NCBI GenBank assembly: GCA_023525975.1
Contig: CM042038.1
Coordinates: forward strand, 8,495,272-8,559,271
From: Smallanthus sonchifolius
Taxonomy: Eukaryota > Streptophyta > Magnoliopsida > Asterales > Asteraceae
DNA: 64,000 nucleotides
Reading direction: 5' to 3'
Below, one piece after another: positions 53,803 through 64,000 of the stretch (positions are counted from its first letter, which is position 1; the number at the start of each line of letters is the position of its first letter). Under the pieces are notes generated by a model that saw only the letters and a program-made list of their open reading frames with translations, was not told the origin of the DNA and made no database searches. A program made the position numbers and the translations under genes.

Positions 53803-56109
53803 TTGAGAGCGGGGGGCGAAACTTTCTTTATTGATTTGATTCCTTTGGCTATGGGAGATTTTGATGTTATTGTGGGGATGGATTGGTTGTCAAAGAATAA
53901 GGCGAGTATTTTATGTGGACCGAAGGCGATCCAACTTGTTTCCCCGTCGGGAGAGTCCATCTACATAGAAGGTGATAAAAAAGGTAAAGTAAAGTTGTGC
54001 ACTTATGTGAAGGCGACCAAGTACATGGCGCGTGGGTGCAAGGCGTACATGGCTTGTGTCGCGGATGTGAATGAAAGAGTAAAGGAGATTCACGATGTAC
54101 CGGTCGTGAACCAATTCGTAGATGTGTTTCCTGACGAGTTACCGGGGATTCCGCCGGATAGGGAGATAGAGTTTGGAATTGATTTGATACCGGGTGCTAA
54201 GCCGGTAGCTAAAGCGCCTTATAGATTGGCACCGCCAGAAATGAAAGAACTCATGGAGCAATTACAAGAGTTTCTTGACAAGGGTTTCATACGCCCAAGT
54301 GTTTCACCTTGGGGTGCGCCCGTTCTCTTCGTCAAAAAGAAGGATGGGAGCATGAGAATGTGTATGGATTACCGGGAATTGAACAAGTTGACAGTGAAGA
54401 ATAGGTACCCATTGCCTAGGATTGATGATCTTTTCGACCAATTGCAAGGGGCGTCGTGGTTTTCAAAGATTGATTTGAAATCCGGGTACCATCAGTTGAA
54501 AGTAAAGGAAGAGGATGTTCATAAGACAGCTTTTCGCACTCGTTACGGTCACTATGAGTTTACGGTTATGCCTTTCGGTTTGACCAACGCACCTGCGTTT
54601 TTCATGGATCTCATGAACCGGGTGTGTAGACCGTTCCTTGATCGTTCGGTCATTGTGTTTATTGACGATCTTCTCATCTATTCAAGGAGCGAGGGTGATC
54701 ACGCTTGTCATTTGCGTGAGATTCTTGAAGTCTTACAAAAGGAGAAGCTTTATGCTAAATTCTCTAAGTGCGCATTTTGGTTGCGCGAGATCCAATTCTT
54801 GGGTCATGTGATTAATGAAAGAGGAATTACCGTTGACCCATCCAAGATTATGGCGGTTAAAGAATGGTCATCACCGAAGACGCCTTCGGAGATTAGAAGT
54901 TTCTTGGGGTTAGCGGGTTATTATCGGAGGTTCATCGAAAACTTCTCTCGGATTGCTGTGCCGATGACGAAGTTGACTCGTAAGGAGACAAAGTTTGTTT
55001 GGAGTCCCGAGCAAGAATCTGCCTTTCAACTCTTGAAAGAAAAGTTGACTAAGGCGCATGTTTTATCCTTTCCGGACGGGACCGAGGATTTTGTTGTTTA
55101 TTCGGATGCCTCGTATTCGGGGTTGGGGTGTGTTTTGATGCAAAGGGGGAAAGTGATTGCCTATGCATCTAGGCAATTAAAGACTCACGAGGTGAATTAC
55201 CCAACCCATGATTTAGAGCTTGCAGCCGTGGTTTTCGCGCTCAAGATTTGGAGGCATTATTTGTATGGTGCTAAGTGTACGATCTACACGGATCACAAAA
55301 GCCTCAAATATTTCTTTGACCAAAAGGACCTCAATATGAGGCAAAGACGGTGGCTTGAATTGGTTAAAGATTATGATTGTGAGATACTTTATCATCTGGG
55401 TAAAGCGAATGTTGTGGCGAATGCACTTAGTAGAAAGTCAAGTCATTCACCTATCAAGGTGAAGTCATTTAAGATGACAATTTCATCATCTCTTAATGAT
55501 GAAATCCGGGAGGCTCAAGTGTTAGCACTTGGTGGTGACTTGAAGAAAGAGCGGATGGTTGCTTATGTTGATAAGCTTGGTGAAAATAGCATGGGCTTGA
55601 AGACATGCTTTGATAGGATTTGGATTCCTAGGTTGTCAAGTGTTTTAACAACTATTTTGGATGAAGCGCATAAATCCAAATATTCTATCCATCCGGGTGC
55701 CACAAAGATGTTTTATGATTTGAGGTGTCATTTTTGGTGGCCGGGTATGAGGCGTGATGTTGTTAAGTATGTTGAGAGGTGTCTCACGTGCTTAAGAGTA
55801 AAGGCGGAGCACCAAAAGCCATATGGAAAGCTTCAACCGCTTGAAATACCGCTTTGGAAATGGGAAAATATAACCATGGATTTGATCACTAAACTACCAA
55901 AGACTCGAAAGGGTTATGATGCGATATGGGTAGTAGTGGATCGGTTGACGAAGAGTGCACATTTCCTTCCTATAAAGGAAACGTATTCTTCGGATAGATT
56001 GGCGGAAATGTATGTGAAGGAAATTGTGTCACGTCATGGTGTGCCGGTGTCGATTATATCGGATCATGATACGAGATTCACTTCTCGTTTTTTGGAAGAA
56101 ATTCCATGA
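53803..56109 (+). pseudogene. Gypsy 1 RT, RNase H and integrase N-terminal part
   Basis: It continues the frame of the protease after the stop at 53749. The reverse transcriptase has MCMDYRELNKLTVKNRYPLP, KIDLKSGYHQ and VIVFIDDLLIYS (catalytic DD). RNase H has VVYSDASYSGLGCVL, LELAAVVFALKIW and TDHKSLKYF. The integrase zinc-binding HHCC module (EAHKSKYSIHPG ... CLTC) and the first two catalytic Asp (NITMDLITKLP, IISDHDTRF) follow. The frame ends at 56109 because of one extra base in a T run near 56087-56093. Confidence 0.9.
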
Positions 56110-56956
56110 GGATATGGGGACAAGGTTGAACCTCAGCACCGCTTATCATCCACAAACGGATGGGCAAAGCGAGCGTACGATTCAAACGCTCGAGGATATG
56201 TTACGCGCGTGTGCTTTGGATTTTGGAGGTAGTTGGGACGACCATTTACCGTTGGCGGAATTCTCTTACAACAATAGTTACCATTCTAGTATTGGTATGC
56301 CGCCTTTTGAGGCATTGTATGGGAGAAAGTGTCGAACACCCGTGTGTTGGGGTGAGATTGGTCAACGGGAGCTTGGTAGTGTCGAAGTGGTCAAGGAAAC
56401 TAATGATAGTATTGACCAAATTAGAGCACGCTTGAAGGCGGCTCAAGATCGCCAAAAGTCTTATGCGGATAATAGGAAGCGGGCGATTGAGTTTCAAGTG
56501 GGGGACTTTGTGCTTTTGAAAGTCTCTCCTTGGAAAGGGGTGATACGGTTTAGGAAACGGGGGAAGTTAAGTCCTCGTTTCATCGGGCCGTTTAAGGTGA
56601 TAGCAAGGGTGGGTACGGTAGCTTATCGTTTGGAGCTACCGGAGGGACTAAGTAGACTTCATAACACATTTCATGCGTCTCATTTGCGGAAGTGTTTGGC
56701 GGATGAATCTACTTTTGTCCCTCTGGACGATATCGAATTGGATGAAAAGTTGAATTATGTTGAAGAACCGGTGGCAATCTTGGATAGAAAAGTGAAGCTT
56801 TTGCGCAATAAAGAGATTAGCCAAGTTTTGGTGAGGTGGAAACATAGAAAGGGAGCGGAAATGACTTGGGAAACCGAGGAAGAAATGCTTAAACATTATC
56901 CGAACTTTTTATGTGAAGTCGGGTTTCGGGGACGAAACCCAAATAAGGGGAGGTGA
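56100..56956 (+). pseudogene. Gypsy 1 integrase C-terminal part with chromodomain-like end
   Basis: Entered by the frame change near 56090. It holds the third catalytic residue region (AYHPQTDGQSERTIQ), FEALYGRKCRTP, the GPF/Y-type module RFIGPFKVIARVG, then LHNTFHASHLRKC and a chromodomain-like tail (ILDRKVKLLRNKE, VLVRWKHRKGAEMTWETE). In chromoviruses this tail guides integration to particular chromatin. It ends at a normal stop just before the polypurine tract. Confidence 0.88.
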
Positions 56957-56957
56957 T

Positions 56958-58287
56958 TTGTAACGAAACAAAATCCGGGTTTCGTTTTCAAATAAATAAA
57001 TAAATATTTCTAATTAATATTATGGTGAAAATAATATTTTAGAAATAAGTTGAAACAAGCGGGTTTCAAGTTATTAACGGGTTATACTAGTTTTTAACTA
57101 GTTATGAAAAGATATGGGTGAATTGGAAGTGGAAGGACCTAAAGTGTAAATTGGTAAAAATCTGCCATATTTGACATTAGAAGTCAAAATTGGGTTTATT
57201 TTGGTTGTTTGGTCGTTCAAGAGAAAAGGAGAAAAGGAGAATTCAAAATTGGAAGCTAAATCGTGCGTTTGAGGCTTGATTCGTGAAGGTTTTGGCTCAC
57301 ACAATACCTACCTAACATCAAGTAGGTGAGTTTGTGGTGAAAGAGGGTGTTTGGTTATGAGGATAACCCAAACGGGTCAATTTGGGTTGGAATTGGGAAA
57401 TTGGGTTGTGAACTCAATTGTAATGAAATTTTGGTATATGTTAGATTACTAAACTAGACGAATGTGTTTAGGTAATCAAATTGCAAAGCTTGAAAACGGT
57501 GCGGGATCTTCTAACCCGAAAGGTAAGTGTCTATGCACTTACTTAGTATTGATGATAAATTGTGAATTTTGTGGATTATGCGTTATGTGATTGTGTGCAT
57601 ACTTGTGATATGATAAATTGTGAATGATTTAGTATGTACAATGAATAAATGTAGTTATAGTGTTAACCTATAATGGTAAAGGATCATGGGTTGATCGGAT
57701 CATGGGTTGATCGGATCATGTGTTGATCATAAACGAAACGGAGTTATGGCCTTGTACCATAATGGAAAAGGATCATGGGTTGATCGGATCATGTGTTGAT
57801 CATAAACGAAACGGAGTTATGGCCTTGTACCATAATGGAAAAGGATCATGGGTTAATCGGATCATGTGTTGATCATAAACGAAACGGAGTTATGGCCTTG
57901 TACCATAATGGAAAAGGATCATGGGTTGATCGGATCATGTGTTGATCATAAACGAAACGGAGTTATGGCCTTTGTGCCATAATGGAAATGGATCATGTGT
58001 TGATCATAATTGAAACTTGTAGTAAGGGTGCAAGAATATGTAGCCTAAATGACAATTTGGGTGGAAACGGGTCAAATGGGTGAATGGGTGAAATAAGTAG
58101 AAATTTACTTGTTTGTTATGAATTTATCTTCATTACTAATGGTGATATGTGTGGTGAATGTAGGAAAAGCTCCGAGGTAGTTAAAGTCAAGTCCAAGGCG
58201 TTGGCGGATCCTCGTATGCATATTTTCATGTTTTGATGATTTGGCGGAATTTCCCCTTTTTGATTGTAATTTGATAAACAAAACATG
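56958..58287 (+). repeat. 3' LTR of Gypsy 1, truncated
   Basis: It is nearly identical to the 5' LTR from its start, with a few substitutions. It lacks about 345 bases that the 5' LTR has between 50371 and 50715 (breakpoints at a shared tcaagt) and stops at 58287, where the 5' LTR has about 280 bases more. Low divergence between the LTRs means a young insertion. Confidence 0.88.
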
Positions 58288-59190
58288 CGGGGCATGGTGA
58301 TACTTGCAAGTAGGGCATTGGGGAAATGAACCTACATAGTTTCTCGGAATTTGACCCGTAGGAGTAACTTGGGTCATAGGTATGGCAGGAATGATGGCCG
58401 CAAAGTTTTGGGCCTTGCGCTTCCTATCATGATGGGAAGATTTGAGCTCTTCGTTTTTGTCGGACACAGAAGTAGCAGCTTTGTCGACCACCTTCTTGGT
58501 ACTCTTCCTAGATAAGGTACCCGCTTTGACGTGATTGTCAGTCAATACAGCAGATAAACGGATAGCGTCCCCGAGAGTGGAGGGATCACTTCCCGATACG
58601 GTGTCTTGGATTGGCATAGGCAGTCCACCTATGTATTTCTCAATTCTCCGTGCTAAGGGAGTAACCATGTGGGGCACGAGCAGACTTAGTTCTTGAAAAC
58701 GAGTGGTGTAAGCCAAATTTTCTCCGCTATCTTGGGTGAGATCCCAAAACTCAGCTTCGAGCTTCCTCATTTCGTTGCGAGGACAGAACTCGTCAGTCAT
58801 AAGTCGTCTCATTTCGTCCCAAGACAAGGACATAGCAGATTCGTTGCCTCGAGTACGCTTCCCACCGTTCCACCAGGTGAGTGCTCGTTTTTGGAAGACG
58901 CTGGCAGCATAACGGACTTTGAGGACGTCGGGACAACCGCTGTTTAGGAAAGTACTCTCCATACTTTCAAACCATTGAAGAAGGCTAGTAGCACCTTCCG
59001 TCCCGAAGAATTTGGTGGGGTTGCAAGAATTGAAATGCTTGAATGTGCAGTATGGTGGGTTTGCACCCTTCCCTTGCGTATTAGACCCATTACCATTGTT
59101 GTTAGCTTGGATCATTTGGCCTACTAGTTGAGTAAGTAGTGCAGCAAGGTCAACGTTGGAGTTGCTAGAGTTAGCATGTCGAGGAGGCAT
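58288..59190 (-). pseudogene. Gypsy 2 gag, cut and fused to the Gypsy 1 LTR
   Basis: The ORF starts at 59190 with MPPRHANSSNSNVDLAALLT. It contains CTFKHFNSCNPTKFFGTEGA, LLQWFESMESTFLNSGCPD, VRYAASVFQKRALTWWN, MRKLEAEFWDLTQ and YTTRFQELSLLVP, then IEKYIGGLP, all typical of plant Gypsy gag capsids. It reaches the start of the zinc knuckle (CPTCKYHHA) and there runs into Gypsy 1 LTR sequence read backwards, continuing open to 58105 as a 361-codon chimera. All of pol is missing. It belongs to a family different from Gypsy 1. Confidence 0.85.
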
Positions 59191-60108
59191 TCTAACACCA
59201 TAAGAAAAGACAATGATATTTTAGATAAGATGGATATATATGAGTTATAGCGGGAAATAATGTAAGCAGAAAAACGGGATTCATCATGACGCGTGCCAGT
59301 GCATGTGTATTTATTCTAGGTTGATGGGGAAAACTAAGTCATCTATTCCGGATAGAACATGATGTTATAGATCATTATTCGCGTAACAGGAATTGCCGGG
59401 ACTTGCATGCACTACAAATTGTTATTACGTGTGCACCCGTAATAATGATTTGTTTTGCATGTTCGTCTAGTTTTTCCTATTTTGCTATAATGTCCCCAGA
59501 TTTTGAGTTTAAGTTCGGATCGTATCCTTGCGAATACATTGACTTATCAACGTTAAATAATTCCTCAAAACTTTCAAAGAGACATGCTTTAGCCTATAGG
59601 TAAACACTCACGTCAGGAATTCCCAGGAAAGCATACGGGTCCGTTTATTTGGATTTATACGAAATGCTTTCCTAGACAGAAAACCCAATGTACAGGTGTC
59701 ACCCTTCCAGATTGCACGTGTCCTTTACTGGTTTCAAGAAATTAAGTCGTTGACGAGATTTTAAGATTTTAGTAGAATTGAGAGTTTATGTGTATAAAAT
59801 GTGTAGAAATGTTACAATTTATATGGATGAGGAGAGAGTATGGACAAGGATTTGTAGTGTATTTGTTTGCATAAGTGTGTTGATCAAATGTGTATGTAAA
59901 GTATGTATCATGTATCAAAGTCTTGTATGTATGTGTATAAGTCTCATGTACCAAACTTGGGAAAATTCAAATAATACCTAACTACAAGTAATTCACATAG
60001 CAATTAATCATTTAGCACATAACACATAAAAGGGAGTCCTAGGGTTATAGTCTAGGTCATTGTGTCTAATAACCTAATTCCCTATAACCATGGCTCTGAT
60101 ACACAAGA
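59191..60108 (-). other. Gypsy 2 leader and primer-binding site
   Basis: Non-coding leader between gag and LTR. On the minus strand TGTATCAGAGCCATGG (complement of about 60089-60104) is the Met-tRNA primer-binding site, five bases from the LTR end. No other feature is seen in the leader. Confidence 0.75.
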
Positions 60109-63100
60109 TGTCACACCCCGACCGATGGCGGAATCATCGAGGCGGACAATGTGATGATTGTTCAAAAGCACATGATAACTAAAGGTTGCATAATTCATTC
60201 ATTTAATTTAAAGACAACAAGTTCCAAATACAATACATTTCAAATAACCTAGTCTAGTTCAAAACATTAATTTATTTAACTAGGTCCATAGTTCCTAAGT
60301 GGAGAGATCTTCGGCAAGCAGTCACATATCCAAACCTGAAACATTATTTAAATCAAGTGTCAACTAAAAAGTTGGTGAGTACATAGGTTTAGTATTTCCT
60401 GTAAATAGTAGTTGTAAATCGTTTTGCAACTCATTGTTTATCTTGTTAAACATAGCATATGATGTAACATTTATTTAAATCACAATTCAAACCGAGTTTG
60501 ACGCGCTTGAACAGAGCACAACAGCTAAGTCCGGTATGCTTGAATATAGTTACCCACTATATCCGGTATGATTGAATATAACACGCGGTTATATCCGAGT
60601 ATGCAGTAATAAACACCCTAACCGGGTGGGCTGGTCAGGCACAATAGATCTATCAATATTACAGTTGGTTGTCTTGTGTTTAAATGTATGTACATCCAAA
60701 GAATAAGCATATAGTCTCATGTATAACACGTATAAACAGTGTGAGTAGCATGTATAATGTTTCACCCCAAAACTTATAAAAATGTGAAATAGGGGCTATG
60801 TAACTCACCTTGCAAGCGGGTATTTTCCACGCGCGTAGGTGATAAGTATGCGGAAGCCTAAGCACGTTGATACCCTATGTAGACAAATGGGTATTATTGT
60901 ATGCGTATAGGTGTGTATTTGTATTTAAATGTATATAGGCTCTAATATAATTTTCTTTAATATTTATTTGTATAAAGTATAGAAATAGAATGATAATGGG
61001 TTTTTTTGTAAAACTTTAACTTATAAGGATATATATATATATATTGTTTTAAACAAGTATTATTATATTCAATGTATTTATATAATAATAACAAAAGAAA
61101 AGTCTTTATTTATTTAAACAAGTTCATAAAATAAAAAAAAATATAATGCTAGGTTCATATAAAAATAATGAGACATTTTATATATTATATGTATTTTAAT
61201 AAGTTTATAAAATGTTACAAGATTTATAAAAAGATATAGAACATTTTATATTTAAAAATGTAATTAAGTGAGTTTATAAAGATATTTCAAGATTTATATA
61301 AATATGGACATTTTATATCTAAAAATGTAATTAAGTAAGTTTATAAAAATATTACAAGATTTATAAAAATATAGGATATTTTATGTCTAAAAATGTAATT
61401 AATTAAGTTTATATAAATATTGTAAGATTTATAAAAGTATGTGATATTTTATATATATTATAATGTATTTTAATAAGTTTATATATATATAAAATAAATG
61501 GGATGGTTTATAAAAATATAGTTTAAATTGATTTTAAAATAAACGAACGAGTAAACCGACTCGTTTTAGTATTTATTGCATAAAAAGAGTATTATGATAA
61601 TTAAATAAAATAAATAAATGAAAACAGAATTAAAAATAAATAAAAAAAAATTTGGCCGTAGGCTAACCGGGATCGAACCCGCGACCTTTGACACAAACCC
61701 ACACACGCATAACCAGCCGGGCTACTGCCCATCGCTGGTTATGTGTGTGTCATTTAATTGATATACACAAACGCGACCCTGGTCGCTGGTCCTCGGCAAC
61801 CGGCAAACCGTGTCCGAGGACATTGGTTTGCCCGGTAATCAACGGTTTATTGCCGTGATTTAGATTTGGGGAGGTTACCTGATGATAACAGAAGGTACAG
61901 GAATCGAATCGAGGCTCGAACCCAGTCGCGAAGGGCTTGGTCGGCAGAGACTTTTGAATCGAAATGTCCAAAACGGGAATCAGACTTCGGGGTGGAATCA
62001 GGCCTTGATATCCTGGTCCAAGCTTCACTCAGAGTCGACGAATGCAATGGTGCCTTCAATTTGGGGTGAGAGTGGGTGTAAGAGGGGCATCGAGTTCGAA
62101 CAGGTTCGTTAATGGCTATTTATAGTCGAGCCTAAACCTGATAATAAGGCAAGCAATTGAGCATGCCTGAACATTCGTCTGGACGAGACGAAGCTAACCA
62201 GACCATCGACAGGCGTGGAGGTGGCCTGTCGGGCCTGAATTCGGGCGTGGGTTCTCGGCCACCAACAGGATCAGACAATCCGTGTGATGGGGAGACCAAT
62301 TGGTCGAGGGGTCTAGTTCGCGTGGGGGAGACGAAGTCGGGGAAACTTTTGTCGGGCGTTGAGGTGCAGGGAACAGCCCTGTCGGGGTGTTCGCCGGAGA
62401 AAGCTTCGGACCGCCGGACCAAGGTTGGGGGTGACCGGAAACGCGAATAGGAAAATGGCAGGTTTAGTCCCTGTGGTTTGATTTAATTCGAAACAACCCT
62501 TAAAATAATTACGGATGGATCCTTGTGGTTTCATTTGTCCAGAAATAGTCCCTCAAACGATTTTAGTTTTAAAACCTTCTAGTTTAGTTAATTACAAAAC
62601 GAACCCTAAACTTTTTATTAAATAAATTAATTTAATTTCTTTTAAATCAATTTACTTTAACATTATATTTTAAATGTTTTTATAAACTTACTTATTATTA
62701 TTATTATAAATAATTTTTATAAGGTTATTCATCTTATTCAAATGGGTTATTTTATTAAATATGTAACTTCTTTTTTTTTTTTTTTTTTTTTTACTTAGAT
62801 TTTTATATAAAATTTTATATTAGTTTTAAAATTTATAAATTTCTAATTAGTTTAAATCCATAAAATAAGATACCTATTTGTATAAAACCAAATAAAACTT
62901 AAGCATATAGAATTTTATAAAACTTATGTTTTTATTTAAAATCAATCATTTTGAATGGTTAATAAAATTGAAAACCATTGATTTATTTATATAAATTATC
63001 TAATTTGATAACATGATTTATATAGTTTATAACCTTCAAATATATATATATATTTTTTTTTTAAATTAAAAATATCTAAATTGAAATTTGCCAATACACC

Positions 63101-63200
63101 GATTTGTATAAATTTGATTAAATATACGTGTATATGTTTTGAAATAAAATGCTAATATTTACACGATAAATTTCGCAACGAAAATCTTTGAAATGTCACA
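60109..63200 (-). mobile_element. Gypsy 2 LTR, 3.1 kb
   Basis: It begins tgtcacaccccgacc (plus strand) and ends tttgaaatgtcaca, giving TG...CA ends. The low-coordinate side adjoins a primer-binding site and gag; the high-coordinate side adjoins a polypurine-like gtctccccaagt. Its ends resemble those of the solo LTR at 9322-11691. It holds AT-rich direct repeats (61080-61500, phrase aaaaatgtaattaagt) and a GC-rich portion at 61750-62450. Confidence 0.75.
61665..61741 (-). other. tRNA-like sequence inside the Gypsy 2 LTR
   Basis: On the minus strand it has an A-box-like TAGCCCGGCTGGTTA, followed 34 bases later by TCGCGGGTTCGATCCCGG, a good B box. The spacing is that of a tRNA gene or SINE head, but the acceptor stem does not pair well. 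It may be a tRNA-derived insertion that became part of the LTR, or an internal polymerase III promoter. Confidence 0.4.
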
Positions 63201-64000
63201 GTCTCCCCAAGTTGAAGGAATTTCGTCCCGAAATTCGATTAGCGAAGGTTATGGGAACGGGAAAAGGGGTGCCAATAGACTTAGAATGGAATTACTTCAC
63301 AAGAGAAAGATTCAGCGGGGAAATATCGTATGATAACGGATGACGATGCTAATTCGAGTCGAGTTGTCAATTAGTTGATCTAATAGTATAATGAGATTTA
63401 TGCATACAATTGTTCGTACAATGCATGAATGTAAACTACTAGAACCCAGATTTAACAATATTGGTGCCAATCACTTTGTGACATGGCATTTTCCTTTAAA
63501 ACTCCACCCCACGGGTGTTCATATTTTCAAATTTTGCAAAAACATTTTCTAAAACCGGTCCTCCTCTTAGTACTTATGCACGGTTTATACTCGTTATATC
63601 AAGTGGGTTTATGTATAGGGTGTACCAGCGGCTAACCCACCACCCCTTTGATATACCGGGGATTCCCCGCGCATAATTACTAGGATTTGGAACTTCAACA
63701 ATTTAGGTAAACTTTAACAGAGCTAGCAAGTTGTATGACCGAGTTTAAACCTAATAGGTTTGTCTCACAAAAGTATAGGAATGAGATGAATGGTGATAGC
63801 ATAGCTGTTATATGCAATTACGGGTTATAAAACTCATAGCAATGGATTTCCCATCCGCTATTTCCATGATATACGAGTTATCAAGATTGATTGATGGTTT
63901 AGCAAACAGTTGGTTAAAAGCAAGAGACACAATTTTTCTATTGGCATGAATATTGAATAAATCGGATGTATAAAAATAGTGTACAAAGGAACGTACCGTT
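63201..64000 (-). other. 3' internal end of a Gypsy 2-like element
   Basis: Directly next to the LTR, the minus strand reads ...ATTTCGGGACGAAATTCC...CTTGGGGAGAC, the 3'-UTR and polypurine wording of plant Gypsy elements. No integrase motif is recognisable further out to the window edge, so the coding part either lies beyond 64000 or is decayed. Confidence 0.55.

Larger units (their letters stand above)
50014..58287 (+). mobile_element. Gypsy 1: chromovirus-type LTR retrotransposon, 3'-truncated
   Basis: Order: 5' LTR (50014-52017), Met-tRNA primer-binding site (52021), gag (52538), CCHC/protease (to 53751), RT-RNase H-integrase, chromodomain-like end (56956), polypurine tract (about 56943-56957) and the first two-thirds of the 3' LTR (56958-58287). 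The Gypsy order PR-RT-RH-INT and the C-terminal chromodomain-like segment point to a chromovirus; the 2-kb LTR would suit the Tekay/Del branch. It inserted into the MULE B transposase; the last five bases before it are cgtgt. The matching right flank is missing because the 3' end was cut at 58287. Confidence 0.9.

Noticed and set aside
62157..62450. Overlapping open frames on both strands at 61750-62534
   Set aside because: They lie in the GC-rich part of the Gypsy 2 LTR, overlap one another in several frames and show no protein motif.

Overview
The window is nuclear DNA of a flowering plant. Plant signatures include an intron-containing IQ67-domain (IQD) gene, a nuclear tRNA-Ser, plant SINE, Helitron and MULE families, and chromovirus-type Gypsy elements with long LTRs. 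A dicot, probably a member of the daisy family (Asteraceae), fits best, but that rests on the look of the repeats and is an inference. Base composition is AT-rich outside coding DNA. Host genes are sparse: two tandem copies of a small single-exon gene (1169-1825 and 12222-12887), one five-exon IQD gene (24581-26790) and one tRNA-Ser(UGA) gene (27032-27113). Nearly everything else that can be identified is mobile DNA, much of it nested.

Layout. 1-13 kb: the gene pair, separated by a tandemly duplicated SINE block (2013-3207), a broken PIF/Harbinger transposase (5291-6480), an LTR remnant (about 6800-9290, minus) and a solo LTR with a perfect 5-bp target duplication (9322-11691). 13-24 kb: small non-autonomous elements, several with exact boundaries (MULE-type 14408-15595; TIR element 15684-16555 hosting a Helitron; hAT MITEs 18024-18630 and 19100-19275; Helitrons; an Au-like SINE; a fresh 399-bp tandem duplication 21760-22557). 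24-27 kb: IQD gene and tRNA. 27-32 kb: Helitrons and a 5'-truncated LINE with an 8-bp target duplication. 32-39.3 kb: two direct repeats, each with a primer-binding site, enclose a tandem-motif array, an intact 1061-codon reverse-transcriptase ORF with R2-like architecture (34609-37794) and a hairpin-rich array. 41.2-50.0 kb: two MULEs of one family in head-to-head orientation. MULE A (41193-46985, minus) has an 8-bp target duplication and carries a transposase plus OTU-type protease pseudogenes. MULE B (from 47711, plus) was cut by a Gypsy insertion at 50014. 50.0-58.3 kb: that Gypsy element, with a 2-kb 5' LTR, disrupted gag-pol and a truncated 3' LTR. 58.3-64 kb: a second Gypsy element on the minus strand, with a gag fused at the breakpoint to the first element's LTR, a leader, a primer-binding site, a 3.1-kb LTR, and beyond it a polypurine tract.

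The host genes do not form a pathway. The mobile elements give a relative history: MULE B inserted, Gypsy 1 then inserted into its transposase, and Gypsy 1's 3' LTR was later cut and joined to Gypsy 2. The most unusual single item is the 1061-residue ORF, whose order of domains (N-terminal zinc finger, RT with YLDD, CCHC finger, PD-D endonuclease-like block) is that of R2-type retrotransposons rather than of the L1 and RTE LINEs known from flowering plants. A second theme is that most of the long terminal repeats here carry their own family of short GC-rich palindromes.
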